Position numbers and translations under genes: made by a program
From: an uncultured Pelagibacteraceae bacterium
GTDB taxonomy: Bacteria > Pseudomonadota > Alphaproteobacteria > Pelagibacterales > Pelagibacteraceae
DNA length: 64,000 nt
NCBI GenBank assembly: GCA_902547825.1
Contig: CACCPE010000002.1
Span: 1-64,000 of the forward strand
Direction: 5' to 3'
The notes under the pieces: generated by a model
The model's input: only the letters and a program-made list of their open reading frames with translations
Told to the model about the DNA's origin: nothing
The model's database searches: none
In this document: positions 44,192 through 55,074 of the stretch, in pieces
Position numbering within the stretch: the stretch's first letter is position 1
Layout of the letters: each line of letters opens with the position of its first letter

Positions 44192-45060
44192 AAAAAATTA
44201 TAATTTTAATACCAGTATTTAATGATTGGAAGTCTCTAAAAAAACTTTTAGTTGAAATTGATAATAGTTTACAAAATATAAAAGATTTTTCATTTGATTG
44301 TCTAGTCATAAATGATGCCTCAAGTATCTCTCAACCAAATATAATAAAACCTAGTAATTTTGACACGATTAAGATAGCAAATATGAAAGAAAATAAAGGT
44401 CACGCAAGATGTATTGCATTTGGTCTAAGGTATATTTGTAAAAATGAAAATTTTGACTATGTAATCCTAATGGATGGAGATGGAGAAGATCGCCCGATCG
44501 AAATAAAAAGTTTAGTCGACAAAATAAAAAAATTTCCTAAAAATTCCGTGGTGGCAAAAAGAGTGAAAAGATCAGAAGGAATTTTTTTTCAATCTCTTTA
44601 TCAAATTCACAAAATTTTAACTCTAATCTTTACAGGAGAAAATGTAAATTTTGGAAACTATAGTTGCATAATCAAAAAAGAGGCTGCAATACTTTCTAAC
44701 AAGGCAAGTTTATGGAGTAGTTACTCTGGAACAGTAAAAAAATATCTTAAAAGTCTTTACGAAATTGACTCTATAAGAGGGGAGCGTTATTTTGGTCCAT
44801 CCAAAATGTCTCTTTTTAATTTGATAATTCACTCTTTTTCAATAATCGCTGTTTTTAAAAAACAAGTTTTTATTAGGTCTGTAATTTTTATAATAATTTT
44901 GTCTTTCCTTAACACTCATGCTGATATACCTTTATTAATTTTTACGATATTTATTACATCATTTAATATAATAATCTTTCTAATTTCCTTAAGGGAAAAA
45001 GAAAATGAATTAAGAGATAGCCAAAATAACTTGAGCGAAATAGTAGAAATAGCTCGTTAA
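44188..45060 (+). CDS. GT2 polyprenyl-phosphate glycosyltransferase
   Basis: 290 aa. GT-A motifs are ILIPVFNDWKSLKKLL, CLVINDAS, KGHARCIAFGLRYI and YVILMDGDGEDRP with the DxD-like site. Two C-terminal hydrophobic segments follow (about 225-245 and 250-270). This is the architecture of undecaprenyl-phosphate sugar synthases (GtrB/ArnC/DPM1-like). Coupled translation with the GT-C gene supports a donor synthase plus transferase pair. The sugar identity is unknown. Confidence 0.86.
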   Translation: MKKIIILIPVFNDWKSLKKLLVEIDNSLQNIKDFSFDCLVINDASSISQPNIIKPSNFDTIKIANMKENKGHARCIAFGLRYICKNENFDYVILMDGDGEDRPIEIKSLVDKIKKFPKNSVVAKRVKRSEGIFFQSLYQIHKILTLIFTGENVNFGNYSCIIKKEAAILSNKASLWSSYSGTVKKYLKSLYEIDSIRGERYFGPSKMSLFNLIIHSFSIIAVFKKQVFIRSVIFIIILSFLNTHADIPLLIFTIFITSFNIIIFLISLREKENELRDSQNNLSEIVEIAR

Positions 45061-45187
45061 AAAGTTGTAATTTGAGTCTGTAATAGAATCAAAAAAGAAT
45101 CAAAAGGTGAACATTACTAAGTCTTTTTTTGACTATTGTGGATATTTTAAATCGCAGGTAGTCTCTAGGTATATTAAAGGTTGAATT

Positions 45188-45547
45188 ATGAAAAAACTGT
45201 TATGTCATTGTAAGTCAATAGAGGCCGAAATTTATATAGATCAATTAGACAAAATATTGCGGTGCAACTGTTCAATATGCAAAAGAAAAGGATTTATAAT
45301 GGCAATGGTTAAAAATGAAGATTTTAAAATAGTTAGAGGCAGAGACAAGTTAAAGCTTTATCAATTTCACTCCAAAATTGCTAAACATTTTTTTTGTGCA
45401 ATTTGCGGTATTTATACTCATCATAATCCTAGATCAAATCCACTAATGACTGGTTTTAATGTGGGTTGCGTTGATGAAATAGACTCATTTAAATTTGATG
45501 ACGTTCCAGTTAATGATGGAAATAATCATCCATTAGACAAAAAGTAA
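45188..45547 (+). CDS. GFA/CENP-V family zinc protein
   Basis: 119 aa. The zinc-binding Cys pattern of the Gfa fold is visible: CHC at 6-8, CNCSIC at 26-31 and FFCAICGIYTHHNP near 75. This matches the glutathione-dependent formaldehyde-activating/CENP-V domain. Named members have a disputed role in formaldehyde-glutathione conjugation, so the substrate is left open. The GST at 41.7 kb and aldehyde dehydrogenase at 49 kb are only loosely nearby. Two copies of AGAATCAAAA spaced 11 bp apart lie upstream at 45085-45105. Confidence 0.85.
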   Translation: MKKLLCHCKSIEAEIYIDQLDKILRCNCSICKRKGFIMAMVKNEDFKIVRGRDKLKLYQFHSKIAKHFFCAICGIYTHHNPRSNPLMTGFNVGCVDEIDSFKFDDVPVNDGNNHPLDKK

Positions 45548-45548
45548 A

Positions 45549-46466
45549 ATGCACTTTTCTAAGCAGAACTTTAATAAAATTAAAAAAAAATATTTTAAAT
45601 TTCTAAAGTCGCAGGAAGTTTTATCTGAGCCATTTAGAGATAAAATTGGTCAATTAAAAAATTTTTATCTACCAATAAGTAATGAGATAAAATCAAAGTA
45701 TTTTATAAATCAAAAAACACAAATTATCGGTTTGACTGGAGGTCAAGGAACCGGAAAATCAACTATATCAAATATAATAAAGATAATCCTTAAGGAGGGT
45801 TTTAACTTATCGACTGTAATATTTTCAATTGATGACTTCTACAAAACTTTTAAAGAAAGAGAAAAAATGGCAAAAAAAATCCACCCCCTTTTCTTAACTA
45901 GGGGTGTACCCGGAACTCATGATGACAAGCTATTATTTAATTGTCTTAAAAATTTGAAAAGCCAAAATTTTAAAAAATTCTCAATTCCTGTATTTGATAA
46001 ATCTATTGATGATAGACTTCCTAAAAATAAGTGGCAAAAAGTTACAAAAAAACCTGAAATAGTAATATTTGAAGGATGGTGTGTAGGTGCTACATCTCAA
46101 AAAAAAAAAGATTTATTACTACCAATTAATGCATTAGAAAAAGAAAAAGATAAAAAAGGAAGATGGAGAAAATTCGTAAACAAAAAATTAAAAACAAAAT
46201 ATAAAAAAATTTTTGGACAAATAGATACAACTATTTTTTTGAAAGTTCCAAGTTTCAAACATGTATATAATTGGAGGCTATTGCAAGAAAAAAAACTAAG
46301 AATGAAATCAAAAGGAAAAAAAATAATGAATGATAGTCAAATTAAAAATTTTATTATGTTTTATGAAAGAATAACAAAAAATATGATAAAAGTTTTAAAC
46401 AATAAAGCAGAATTTGTTATAAAGATCGATAGTAAACATAAATTAAAATCGATTCACAAAAATTAA
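45549..46466 (+). CDS. D-glycerate 3-kinase-like P-loop kinase
   Basis: 305 aa. The Walker A motif GLTGGQGTGKST is placed after an N-terminal helical stretch, followed by FSIDDFYKTFKER, HPLFLTRGVPGTHD, FDKSIDDRLP and VIFEGWCVGA. These are hallmarks of the plant-type GLYK/YggC-related kinases that phosphorylate glycerate. RWRKFVNKKL and YNWRLLQEKKLR in the C-terminal half also fit. It would pass glyoxylate- or serine-derived carbon into 3-phosphoglycerate. It begins 1 bp after the GFA gene and is probably cotranscribed. Confidence 0.83.
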   Translation: MHFSKQNFNKIKKKYFKFLKSQEVLSEPFRDKIGQLKNFYLPISNEIKSKYFINQKTQIIGLTGGQGTGKSTISNIIKIILKEGFNLSTVIFSIDDFYKTFKEREKMAKKIHPLFLTRGVPGTHDDKLLFNCLKNLKSQNFKKFSIPVFDKSIDDRLPKNKWQKVTKKPEIVIFEGWCVGATSQKKKDLLLPINALEKEKDKKGRWRKFVNKKLKTKYKKIFGQIDTTIFLKVPSFKHVYNWRLLQEKKLRMKSKGKKIMNDSQIKNFIMFYERITKNMIKVLNNKAEFVIKIDSKHKLKSIHKN

Positions 46467-47756
46467 ATGAAAAAACAAATTTTTATTTTTGTAAGCTTTC
46501 TTCTCTTTTTTGAGGTCAATGCTGATGAAAATCTTACTTTTTTTATAAATAAAGCTTTAGAGAATAATATTTTATTGAACGCGGAAAGAAAAAGTCTTGA
46601 GTCTTCAAAGCAAACTAAAAATATTTCTAGGAGTGAATTTTACCCGAGCATAACAATTACTGGCGATCAAACTAGCACTACCTCAACCAATCGAACTAGC
46701 CAAAGCGGAACAAGTTTATCGGATACTAATTTAGATTCTGAAAGTAAAACTATTTCATTAGAGCAAGTTATATTTTCAGGATTTAAAGGTATCAATACTT
46801 TTGAAAAATCTGAACTAGAGACACAAAAAGCAATTTTGGAGTTTAAAAAAGCTGAGCAACAAACAATTTTAGATACTGCTTTAGTTTATTACGATTATAT
46901 TTATAAATTTAATAACGAAAAATTTAATTTTTCAAATGTAAATTTATTTGAGAGACAAGTAGAGTCAGATAGCGCAAGATTGCAAAAAGGCGAAATTACT
47001 TTAACTGATCTAGCACAGTCAGAGTCCTCTTTAGCAGGGGCAAAAGCTAATTTAATAAAAGCAAAAACAGAATTACTCTCATCTAAAACAAATTTTGAGA
47101 GAATTACAGGTGAAAAAATATTAAATTTAGAAGAATCTAGCAAAAAAATTTCTTTAAATTTACCTAAAACATTAAATTCGTCTATTGAGCTATCAAAATT
47201 AAATAATTTAAACCTTTTATTATCAAAGTTAGATTATGAAATTTCGGTAAAAGAACTTAATATAGAAAGGGCAAGACTATCTCCTTCAGCCTCAATTAAG
47301 GTATCAAAATCAGAAAACAAAGAATTTAGTACGACGATCGATGAAAAAGATGATGAAACTGTAAAAGCTACAATAACTTGGCCTATTATTAAGGGAGGTG
47401 AAAATATTTCGTCAATTAAAAAATCATCTTTTGATAAGGAGCGCGCTAAGTTAATTCTTCAAGACACCAAAAATAAAATAATTACTGAAACAACTAATTC
47501 TTGGTCTAATTTTCAATCTTATAAAAGCGTATTAGAGGCCACAAAAGCTCAATTGAAGGCCGCGGAAATAGCTAATGAAGGCATAACATTAGAATATGAC
47601 TCTGGTAATACTAGAACAACATTAGAAGTTATCCAATCAAGAAGTCTTTTATTAGATGCTAGAATTTCTTTTGCAAGAGCCGAAAGAGACTTTATGGTTT
47701 CACAATTTGAGCTAGCACAGCAAATTGGCACTCTTTCTCTTAAATTAATCAAATAA
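46467..47756 (+). CDS. tolC: TolC-family outer membrane efflux/secretion protein
   Basis: 429 aa with a signal peptide ending near ENAD-type FEVNADE (about residue 20). Two repeated long helical halves are typical of TolC: ALVYYDYIYKFNNEKFNFSNVNLFERQVESD and the matching later YDSGNTRTTLEVIQSRSLLLDARISFARAERDFMVSQFELAQQIGTL. It forms the outer membrane channel of type I secretion or RND pumps. No inner-membrane partner is adjacent, so the substrate is unknown. It begins immediately after the kinase stop. Confidence 0.88.
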   Translation: MKKQIFIFVSFLLFFEVNADENLTFFINKALENNILLNAERKSLESSKQTKNISRSEFYPSITITGDQTSTTSTNRTSQSGTSLSDTNLDSESKTISLEQVIFSGFKGINTFEKSELETQKAILEFKKAEQQTILDTALVYYDYIYKFNNEKFNFSNVNLFERQVESDSARLQKGEITLTDLAQSESSLAGAKANLIKAKTELLSSKTNFERITGEKILNLEESSKKISLNLPKTLNSSIELSKLNNLNLLLSKLDYEISVKELNIERARLSPSASIKVSKSENKEFSTTIDEKDDETVKATITWPIIKGGENISSIKKSSFDKERAKLILQDTKNKIITETTNSWSNFQSYKSVLEATKAQLKAAEIANEGITLEYDSGNTRTTLEVIQSRSLLLDARISFARAERDFMVSQFELAQQIGTLSLKLIK

Positions 47757-47793
47757 GGCTTTTTGGCTATTTTTTTTAATTTCTTGATTAAAA

Positions 47794-47820
47794 GAACAAA
47801 ATGTGTACATTTATTATAAT
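47794..47820 (+). promoter_or_regulatory. Candidate recA promoter with SOS-box-like element
   Basis: GAAC-N7-GTAC (47794-47808) resembles alphaproteobacterial LexA sites of the GAAC/GTTC-N7-GTTC type with one mismatch. A consensus -10 TATAAT lies at 47815-47820, and recA starts at 47847. The overlap of the candidate operator with the -35 to -10 spacer would suit repression. A good -35 hexamer is not obvious. The match is short and needs a genome-wide comparison. Confidence 0.4.
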
Positions 47821-47846
47821 GATTCGAACAATAAAAAAGGAAAAAT

Positions 47847-48950
47847 ATGACAAAAAATAATTTAAAAGTAGTTAAAACTGATAATAAAAAACAACAAGAA
47901 TTAAAAGAAAAAAACAAGTCTTTAGAAGCCGCAATTAGCCAAATTGATCAAAATTTTGGAAAAGGCTCAGTAATGAGACTAGGTCAACAACAGGCTTTAG
48001 ACGTAGAGGCTATATCTACTGGCTCATTAAGTTTGGATTTAGCTCTAGGAATTGGGGGCTTGCCAAAGGGAAGAATTATCGAAATTTATGGTCCAGAGTC
48101 TTCAGGTAAAACAACTTTAGCGCTTCAAGTGGTTGCTGAAGCTCAAAAAGCTGGTGGAATTTGCGCTTTTGTTGACGCAGAACATGCAATGGATCCAGTT
48201 TACGCTAAAAAATTAGGCGTAAAAACCGAGGAATTATTGATTTCTCAACCAGATACAGGAGAACAAGCCTTGGAAATTACGGACACATTAATAAAATCAG
48301 GTTCAGTTTCTGTTTTAGTTGTAGACTCAGTTGCAGCATTAACACCAAAAGCAGAGTTAGAAGGTGAGATGGGAGACCATCATGTTGGTTTACAATCAAG
48401 GCTGATGAGTCAGGCTTTAAGAAAAATTACTGGTTCAGTTTCAAAGTCAAATACAATGGTGATTTTTATAAACCAAATCCGAATGAAGATCGGAGTAATG
48501 TTTGGAAATCCAGAAACGACATCTGGAGGAAATGCTCTCAAATTTTATTCATCAGTAAGAATGGATATAAGAAGAATAGGAGCAATTAAAGAAAAAGATC
48601 AAATTATCGGAAACTCAACAAGGGTAAAAGTAATTAAAAATAAAGTTGCTCCTCCGTTCAAAGTAGTTGAATTTGACTTAATGTATGGGAAAGGAATAAG
48701 TAAACTAGGCGAACTTATTGATCTAGGTACCAAAGCAGGCGTAGTAGAGAAATCAGGCGCTTGGTATGCATATAAAGGTGAAAAAATAGGTCAAGGTAGA
48801 GAAAATGCTAAGGTTTTTTTACAAAAAAACCCAAACGTTGCTGCAGAAATAGAAAAGATAATTAGAGACGAAGCCTTAACGATAAGCAAAGAATTAGAAG
48901 GAAATCCCTCTGCAAATCAAAAAATTAGCGAAAAAAAAGAAGAGGAATAA
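47847..48950 (+). CDS. recA: Recombinase RecA
   Basis: DNA strand-exchange ATPase and SOS coprotease, 367 aa. Walker A GPESSGKT (82-89), [63 protein letters not shown] and [30 protein letters not shown] are essentially invariant RecA motifs. The N-terminal 20 residues are Lys-rich and the tail is acidic, as usual. A good RBS (AAGGA) precedes the ATG and a terminator follows. Confidence 0.99.
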   Translation: MTKNNLKVVKTDNKKQQELKEKNKSLEAAISQIDQNFGKGSVMRLGQQQALDVEAISTGSLSLDLALGIGGLPKGRIIEIYGPESSGKTTLALQVVAEAQKAGGICAFVDAEHAMDPVYAKKLGVKTEELLISQPDTGEQALEITDTLIKSGSVSVLVVDSVAALTPKAELEGEMGDHHVGLQSRLMSQALRKITGSVSKSNTMVIFINQIRMKIGVMFGNPETTSGGNALKFYSSVRMDIRRIGAIKEKDQIIGNSTRVKVIKNKVAPPFKVVEFDLMYGKGISKLGELIDLGTKAGVVEKSGAWYAYKGEKIGQGRENAKVFLQKNPNVAAEIEKIIRDEALTISKELEGNPSANQKISEKKEEE

Positions 48951-48968
48951 TTCCTCGGCCATCAATTC

Positions 48969-49000
48969 AACGGGAAGTTTAATAAAACTTCCCGTTTCTC
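48969..49000 (+). terminator. Rho-independent terminator after recA
   Basis: AACGGGAAGTTT (48969-48980) pairs perfectly with AAACTTCCCGTT (48985-48996) around the loop AATA, followed by TTCTC. The stem is strong and the T-tract is short. The remaining sequence up to 49122 is the upstream region of the aldehyde dehydrogenase gene, with a -10-like TATACT at 49040-49045. Confidence 0.85.
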
Positions 49001-49122
49001 ATGAAACCTCAACTAAAAATTGATTAATTCTACATTTAGTATACTGAAAAAAAGTGTCAAAAATACCTGTGTACAATCTAGTTCAAATTGGTTTTAATAA
49101 TACATAAAACAAAAGGGGGAAA

Positions 49123-50676
49123 ATGAGTACACAACAAGCATCAAGCTCGAAAGTGTCTTCATCTTTAGATACCTCTCATTTGAAGGTTAAATTTCCATTT
49201 AAAGCTAAATATGGAAACTACATCAACGGTAAATTTGTAGAACCTAAATCTGGAAAGTATTTTGATAATACTACTCCTATCACTAATGAAGTTATCTGTA
49301 AGGTACCACGATCGAACGAGAAAGACGTTGACTTCGCTCTAGACGCAGCTCACGCAGCATTTCCTGCTTGGGGTAAAACATCAATCACAGAGAGATCAAA
49401 TATTCTCTTAAAAATTGCTGATGTTATAGAGAAGAATCTAAACGTACTAGCCACAGCAGAATGTTTAGACAATGGTAAGCCAATAAGAGAATGTATGGCT
49501 GCAGATTTACCTTTGGTAATAGACCATTGGAGATATTTTGCAGGGGTAATAAGAGCAGAAGAAGGTTCAGTTGCTGAAATTAGCAACAGTGAATATTCAT
49601 ACCACATACCTGAACCATTAGGTGTAGTTGGGCAGATTATTCCTTGGAACTTCCCATTATTAATGGCTACATGGAAACTTGCTCCAGCATTGGCAGCAGG
49701 AAATTGTGTAGTTCTTAAACCAGCTGAACAAACACCAGCATCAATCATGCTTTTAATGGAACTTATTGGAGAACTATTACCAGCAGGTGTGGTTAATGTT
49801 GTAAGTGGTTATGGTCTTGAAGCAGGTAAACCATTAGCTTCTTCTAAAAGAATTAAGAAGATTGCTTTTACAGGTGAAACTACTACTGGACGTTTGATTA
49901 TGCAGTATGCATCACAAAACTTAATACCGATCACTCTGGAATTAGGTGGTAAATCGCCAAATATCTTCTTTGAAGATGTAATGGCTAAGGATGACGACTT
50001 CTTTGACAAATGTTTAGAAGGTTTTGCTATGTTTACGCTTAACCAAGGAGAAGTTTGTACTTGTCCAAGTAGAGCTTTAATTCAAAAATCTATCTATGAT
50101 AAATTCATGGAAAAAGCGATTGCAAGAACTAAAGCCGTAAAACAAGATAATCCTTTAAAAATGGAAACTATGATCGGAGCCCAGGCCTCATTAGAGCAAA
50201 TGGAAAAAATCAAGTCTTACTTAGACTTGGGTAAAAAAGAAGGTGCCAAAGTTCTATGTGGCGGAAGTGAAGCTAAGATCAATAGCGGTTTAGAAAAAGG
50301 AAACTATATCCAACCAACAATATTCGAAGGTAAAAACAATATGCGAATATTCCAAGAGGAGATCTTTGGGCCAGTTGTATCAGTTACAACTTTCAAAGAT
50401 GAGAAAGAGGCATTAGAAATAGCTAATGATACCCTTTACGGATTAGGAGCAGGTGTTTGGACTAGAGACGGAAATATTGCATATAGAATGGGTAGAGGCA
50501 TTGAGGCAGGTAGAGTTTGGACTAACTGTTACCACGCATATCCAGCCCACGCAGCATTTGGTGGATACAAACAATCTGGTATTGGAAGAGAAACTCACAA
50601 AATGATGTTAAATCATTATAGACAAGTGAAAAACTTACACGTGTCTTACAGTGAGAAAAAATTAGGCTTCTTTTAG
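49123..50676 (+). CDS. NAD(P)-dependent aldehyde dehydrogenase
   Basis: 517 aa. Canonical ALDH motifs: [58 protein letters not shown] with the catalytic Glu, [14 protein letters not shown] with the catalytic Cys, [10 protein letters not shown] and [23 protein letters not shown]. The best overall resemblance is to AldB/acetaldehyde dehydrogenase (ExaC-like). This agrees with the DUF779 gene that follows, a usual companion of that subgroup. The RBS AAAGGGGG is very strong, suggesting high expression. Confidence 0.94.
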   Translation: MSTQQASSSKVSSSLDTSHLKVKFPFKAKYGNYINGKFVEPKSGKYFDNTTPITNEVICKVPRSNEKDVDFALDAAHAAFPAWGKTSITERSNILLKIADVIEKNLNVLATAECLDNGKPIRECMAADLPLVIDHWRYFAGVIRAEEGSVAEISNSEYSYHIPEPLGVVGQIIPWNFPLLMATWKLAPALAAGNCVVLKPAEQTPASIMLLMELIGELLPAGVVNVVSGYGLEAGKPLASSKRIKKIAFTGETTTGRLIMQYASQNLIPITLELGGKSPNIFFEDVMAKDDDFFDKCLEGFAMFTLNQGEVCTCPSRALIQKSIYDKFMEKAIARTKAVKQDNPLKMETMIGAQASLEQMEKIKSYLDLGKKEGAKVLCGGSEAKINSGLEKGNYIQPTIFEGKNNMRIFQEEIFGPVVSVTTFKDEKEALEIANDTLYGLGAGVWTRDGNIAYRMGRGIEAGRVWTNCYHAYPAHAAFGGYKQSGIGRETHKMMLNHYRQVKNLHVSYSEKKLGFF

Positions 50677-50691
50677 CCAATAATATATAAT

Positions 50692-50716
50692 GGCCCATGA
50701 TTCTTAATCATGGGCC
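50692..50716 (+). other. Strong intercistronic hairpin between ALDH and DUF779
   Basis: GGCCCATGATT (50692-50702) pairs perfectly with AATCATGGGCC (50706-50716) around a CTT loop, a very stable stem. No T-tract follows (sequence continues GAAATATACAAATG), so it is not a standard terminator. It ends 11 bp before the preferred DUF779 ATG at 50728. It could stabilise the upstream mRNA, attenuate the downstream gene, or be part of a bidirectional protein site. Confidence 0.7.
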
Positions 50717-50727
50717 GAAATATACAA

Positions 50728-51084
50728 ATGAAAGTATCATTTACACTATCAGCAAAAAAACTACTAAATGAAATCAAAGAAGTTCACGGTGATGATCTTT
50801 TATTTCACCAATCAGGCGGATGTTGCGATGGAAGTGCACCCATGTGTTTCCCAGCAAAAGAGTATCAAGTAGGAAATAGCGATGTAAAGCTGGGAGAAGT
50901 AGATGGAACTCCTTTTTATATGAATGAGGATCAATACGAAAAATGGAAACATACAGATCTGACAATTGATGCAGTTAAAGGAATTGGAGGGATGTTTTCA
51001 TTAGATAATGGCACGGGACAAAGATTTCTTACAAAATCTGAAATATGCGTTGTTGTAGATAACGATAAAAAGCAGACTAATTAA
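50728..51084 (+). CDS. DUF779 family protein
   Basis: 118 aa from ATG 50728; an in-frame ATG at 50710 lies inside the hairpin stem and is less likely. The DUF779 core shows DDLLFHQSGGCCDGSAPMCFPAKEY, KLGEVDGTPFYMNEDQYEKWKHTDLTIDAVKGIGGMFSLDNGTGQRFLTKSE. DUF779 genes usually neighbour aldehyde dehydrogenases of the AldB type, as here. The biochemical role is unknown. Cys residues in GGCCDGS and the Gly-rich C-terminal loop suggest metal or cofactor handling (inference). Confidence 0.9.
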   Translation: MKVSFTLSAKKLLNEIKEVHGDDLLFHQSGGCCDGSAPMCFPAKEYQVGNSDVKLGEVDGTPFYMNEDQYEKWKHTDLTIDAVKGIGGMFSLDNGTGQRFLTKSEICVVVDNDKKQTN

Positions 51085-51127
51085 TCTCTTTATAGACAAG
51101 TTCTAAAATATCTGTATTTAATTAAAT

Positions 51128-53803
51128 ATGGGCCAAATTTTACTTACCGATGTCAGGAAAAAATTCTTGGATTATTTTAAAAAAAACAATCATAAGATCG
51201 TAGACTCTAGCAACTTAGTTCCAAACAATGATCCTACCTTGATGTTTACAAACTCAGGTATGGTTCAATTTAAAAATGTTTTCACAGGATTAGAAAAAAG
51301 AGATTATAAAACAGCTACAACATCCCAAAAATGTGTGAGGGCAGGAGGAAAACATAATGATTTAGAAAATGTTGGTTACACTCCTAGACATCATACTTTT
51401 TTCGAAATGTTGGGAAATTTCTCCTTCGGAGATTACTTTAAAGAACAAGCTATTCATCATGCTTGGAATCTTTTAACTAAAGACTTTAGTTTATCTAAAG
51501 AAAAATTACTAGTTACTGTTTTTCATGAAGATAATGATGCATTTAATCTTTGGAAAAAAATTTCTGGATTAAATGAAAGCAAAATAATAAAAATTTCGAC
51601 GTCTGATAATTTTTGGTCAATGGGAGACACAGGACCCTGTGGTCCATGCTCTGAAATTTTTTATGATCATGGTGACAAGTTAAAAGGCGGTCCACCTGGA
51701 AGTCCTGATGAAGACGGTGATAGATTTATAGAAATTTGGAACCTTGTATTTATGCAGTACGAACAAATATCAAAAGAAAAAAGAATTGAACTGCCAAAAC
51801 CCTCAGTGGATACAGGTATGGGACTTGAAAGGATGACAGCAGTTTTACAAGGTACTTATGATAACTATAAAATTGATCACTTTCAAAAAATAATGGCTGC
51901 TTCATCTGATTTAACAAAGACTTCAATCGACAGCAAAACAATAGCAAGCCACAGAGTTATCGCTGATCACTTGAGAGCAAGTAGTTTTTTAATTGCTGAA
52001 GGAATATTACCTTCTAATGAAGGTCGAGGATATGTTTTAAGAAGAATTATGAGAAGAGGGATGAGACACGCTCATTCTTTAGGTAGCAAAAATCCTATTT
52101 TTTATAAACTTTTTGAAGTTTTACTTAACGAGATGCAGAACAGTTATCCAGAATTAATAAATGGCAGAGAACTGATAGTTGAAACTCTTAAAAACGAGGA
52201 AGAGAAATTTGCTTCTCTTTTAGTGCGCGGCATGAAAATACTTGATGAAAATTTAGATAAAGTCCAAAATAAAACATTTCCTGGCTTAGAAGCCTTTAAA
52301 TTATACGATACCTATGGTTTCCCTTTAGATCTTACCGCTGACATCTTAAGAAGTAAAAATATCAAAGTAGATAGTGACGGATTTGAGAGAGAGATGGAAA
52401 AAAGTAAAAATTTAGCTAGAGCGAATTGGAAAGGATCTGGAGATAAGTCTGTTGATGAAAGGTGGTTTAAAGTTAGAGAGGAACTTAGCCCTACTGAATT
52501 TTTAGGTTATGAATTTGATAAAGCTGAAGGAGTAATAGTAAAAATTTCAAAAAAAGGAAAATTCGTTGACTCTGCTAATACTGGAGATGAAATAGAGGTC
52601 ATAACTAATCAAACTCCATTTTACGGAGAGTCTGGTGGCCAAGTAGGCGATCAGGGTTATATTTTTAACTCAAATTGTAAAATTAAAATTAATAATACAC
52701 AAAAAAAAATGGGAGATTTATTTGTTCATTATGGAAAAGTTGAAAAGGGTTCAATTTCTATTGGTCAAAGCGTTAATTTAGAAATTGATGTTTTAAAAAG
52801 AAATAATTCAAAAGCTTATCATTCAGCAACTCATTTATTGCATGAGTCATTAAGAAGAACCTTAGGAAAGCATGTGACACAAAAAGGATCATTAGTCTCT
52901 CCTGAAAGGTTAAGATTTGATTTTAGTCATACTAAACCTATTGAAAAAGAGGAAATGACTAAAATAAATAATATAGTTAATAAAATAGTAGAGGGTTCTT
53001 CTGATGTACAAACAAGAATAATGACCCCAAAGGAGGCAGTTGGCATGGGTGCTCTTGCATTATTTGGTGAAAAGTATGGAGAGGAAGTAAGAGTGGTGTT
53101 TATGGGAAAAGAAAATAATGGTTTCTTCTCAACAGAATTATGTGGGGGAACTCATGTTAAAAACACAAGAGAAGTTGGTAAGTTTAAAGTAATAAGTCAA
53201 TCATCTATTGCATCAGGAGTTAGAAGGGTTGAGGCATTAAGGGACAAGCAATTAGAAGAGTACGAAAAAACACAAAAAGAAGATAAATTCATGAAAGAAT
53301 CTAATCTAAAAAAAGATATAAAATTAATTGAAAATGAGCTGCAAAAATTGAAAATTGAACCTGATTTTAATGAAGATTTAGATTTGTTTGAAAATTTAAA
53401 AAATTTAAATAAACAGCTTAATAAAGTAAAAATTGAAAGCATCAAGAAAGATAAAAGTAAAAATATTATTAAGGATAAAAAAATTGGGAATATATTAATT
53501 CGAGAACAAATTTTAAAAGATTTTCCTCCAAAAGAACTAAGAAGTATAGTTGACCAAGGAAAAAAAGATATTAAATCTGGAATAATAATTAGTATTTCGA
53601 CGTTTGAAGATAAGGTCGGTTTAGCTGTAGGAATTTCTCAAGACTTAATATCAAAATATGATGCTGTCGATTTAGTAAAAGCTGCATCTACTATTTTAGG
53701 TGGCAAAGGCGGTGGTGGTAGAAAAGATTTTGCTCAAGCCGGTGGTGTATATCAAAACAACATTGAGGAAGCTTTTAAAGAAATATCTAAAAAAATTAGT
53801 TAA
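51128..53803 (+). CDS. alaS: Alanyl-tRNA synthetase AlaS
   Basis: 891 aa, class II synthetase with an editing domain. Catalytic motifs are [77 protein letters not shown] and [12 protein letters not shown]. The editing site shows [12 protein letters not shown] and [13 protein letters not shown] with zinc ligands. The C-terminal oligomerisation domain [16 protein letters not shown] is complete. The stop overlaps convergent icd by 8 bp. Confidence 0.99.
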   Translation: MGQILLTDVRKKFLDYFKKNNHKIVDSSNLVPNNDPTLMFTNSGMVQFKNVFTGLEKRDYKTATTSQKCVRAGGKHNDLENVGYTPRHHTFFEMLGNFSFGDYFKEQAIHHAWNLLTKDFSLSKEKLLVTVFHEDNDAFNLWKKISGLNESKIIKISTSDNFWSMGDTGPCGPCSEIFYDHGDKLKGGPPGSPDEDGDRFIEIWNLVFMQYEQISKEKRIELPKPSVDTGMGLERMTAVLQGTYDNYKIDHFQKIMAASSDLTKTSIDSKTIASHRVIADHLRASSFLIAEGILPSNEGRGYVLRRIMRRGMRHAHSLGSKNPIFYKLFEVLLNEMQNSYPELINGRELIVETLKNEEEKFASLLVRGMKILDENLDKVQNKTFPGLEAFKLYDTYGFPLDLTADILRSKNIKVDSDGFEREMEKSKNLARANWKGSGDKSVDERWFKVREELSPTEFLGYEFDKAEGVIVKISKKGKFVDSANTGDEIEVITNQTPFYGESGGQVGDQGYIFNSNCKIKINNTQKKMGDLFVHYGKVEKGSISIGQSVNLEIDVLKRNNSKAYHSATHLLHESLRRTLGKHVTQKGSLVSPERLRFDFSHTKPIEKEEMTKINNIVNKIVEGSSDVQTRIMTPKEAVGMGALALFGEKYGEEVRVVFMGKENNGFFSTELCGGTHVKNTREVGKFKVISQSSIASGVRRVEALRDKQLEEYEKTQKEDKFMKESNLKKDIKLIENELQKLKIEPDFNEDLDLFENLKNLNKQLNKVKIESIKKDKSKNIIKDKKIGNILIREQILKDFPPKELRSIVDQGKKDIKSGIIISISTFEDKVGLAVGISQDLISKYDAVDLVKAASTILGGKGGGGRKDFAQAGGVYQNNIEEAFKEISKKIS

Positions 53804-55010
53804 GTTTCTTTTTTAAATTTCCATCAATAGCTTCCAAGAATTGACTCGTAGTTAGATATTTATTTGATTTATCTATTAAAATTGCCAAATCTTTTGTCAT
53901 TGAACCGCCTTCAACTGTTTTAACACATACTTCTTCAACACTATTAGAAAATTTAATTAATTCCTCGTTCTCATCAAGTTTTCCTCTGTGAGCTAAACCC
54001 CTAGTCCACGCAAATATAGATGCTATTGGGTTTGTAGAAGTTTCTTCACCTTGTTGGTGCATTCTATAATGTCTAGTAACAGTTCCATGAGCAGCTTCAG
54101 ACTCAACTGTTTTACCGTCTGGCGTCATCAAAACACTGGTCATGAGACCTAAAGAACCAAATCCCTGAGCAACAGTGTCTGATTGCACGTCGCCATCGTA
54201 ATTCTTACACGCCCAAACATATCCGCCATTCCATTTCATAGCACATGCAACCATGTCATCAATTAATCTATGTTCATAGGTAATATTTGCTTTTTTAAAC
54301 TTATCAAAAAATTCTTTTTCAAAAACTTCTTGGAAAAGATCTTTGAATCTACCATCGTAAGCTTTAAGGATTGTATTTTTTGTTGATAAATAAACTGGCC
54401 ATTTTCTTCCAAGACCGTAGTTCATACATGCTCTTGCAAAATTTTTAATAGAATCATCCAAATTATACATAGTAAGAGCAGTACCAGATCCGGGAAAATC
54501 AAAAACTTTAAACTCTTTCTTATGTTTTCCATCTTTTGAAGTCCATTTAACCTCCAAATTTCCTTCACCTGGTATTAGAAAATCAGTGGCTCGGTACTGA
54601 TCTCCGAAAGCGTGTCTTCCTATCACTATTGGTTTCGTCCAACCGGGAACTAGTTTTGGAACATTTTTACAAATAATTGGCTCTCTAAAAACTGTACCAC
54701 CTAAGATATTTCTAATAGTACCATTCGGCGATCTCCACATTTTTTTTAATTTAAACTCTTCTACTCGAGCTTCGTCGGGTGTTATGGTAGCGCATTTCAC
54801 ACCCACTCCGTGTTGTTTGATTGCATTTGCCGCATCTACTGTGATTTGGTCATCAGTTTTATCTCGACTTTCCATACCAAGGTCATAGTATTTAAGATCT
54901 ATCTCAAGATATGGCTTAATAAGCTTATCTTTTATAAATGACCATATAATTCTAGTCATTTCGTCACCATCTAACTCAACTACTGGATTTTTAACTTTTA
55001 TTTTTGCCAT
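53796..55010 (-). CDS. icd: NADP-dependent isocitrate dehydrogenase Icd (eukaryote-like type)
   Basis: 404 aa. The type II (mitochondrial-like) IDH features are [109 protein letters not shown] and [12 protein letters not shown]. It produces 2-oxoglutarate and NADPH. This eukaryote-like form is usual in alphaproteobacteria. It is divergent from psd across 64 bp. Confidence 0.97.
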   Translation of the reverse strand: MAKIKVKNPVVELDGDEMTRIIWSFIKDKLIKPYLEIDLKYYDLGMESRDKTDDQITVDAANAIKQHGVGVKCATITPDEARVEEFKLKKMWRSPNGTIRNILGGTVFREPIICKNVPKLVPGWTKPIVIGRHAFGDQYRATDFLIPGEGNLEVKWTSKDGKHKKEFKVFDFPGSGTALTMYNLDDSIKNFARACMNYGLGRKWPVYLSTKNTILKAYDGRFKDLFQEVFEKEFFDKFKKANITYEHRLIDDMVACAMKWNGGYVWACKNYDGDVQSDTVAQGFGSLGLMTSVLMTPDGKTVESEAAHGTVTRHYRMHQQGEETSTNPIASIFAWTRGLAHRGKLDENEELIKFSNSVEEVCVKTVEGGSMTKDLAILIDKSNKYLTTSQFLEAIDGNLKKKLN

Positions 55011-55074
55011 AAAATATTGATTGATAAACTCTGATTTTTATACATATTAGAAAAAATTTAGCAAACTTAAAATT

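Noticed and set aside
45085-45105. Two direct repeats AGAATCAAAA with 11-bp spacing before the GFA gene as a regulator site or repeat array
   Set aside because: Only two short A-rich copies are present. This is expected by chance in such A+T-rich DNA and there is no further structure.
47549-47917. 122-codon minus-strand frame spanning the tolC end and recA start
   Set aside because: It covers the 3' end of tolC, the recA promoter region and the recA start; the composition is that of a chance frame.
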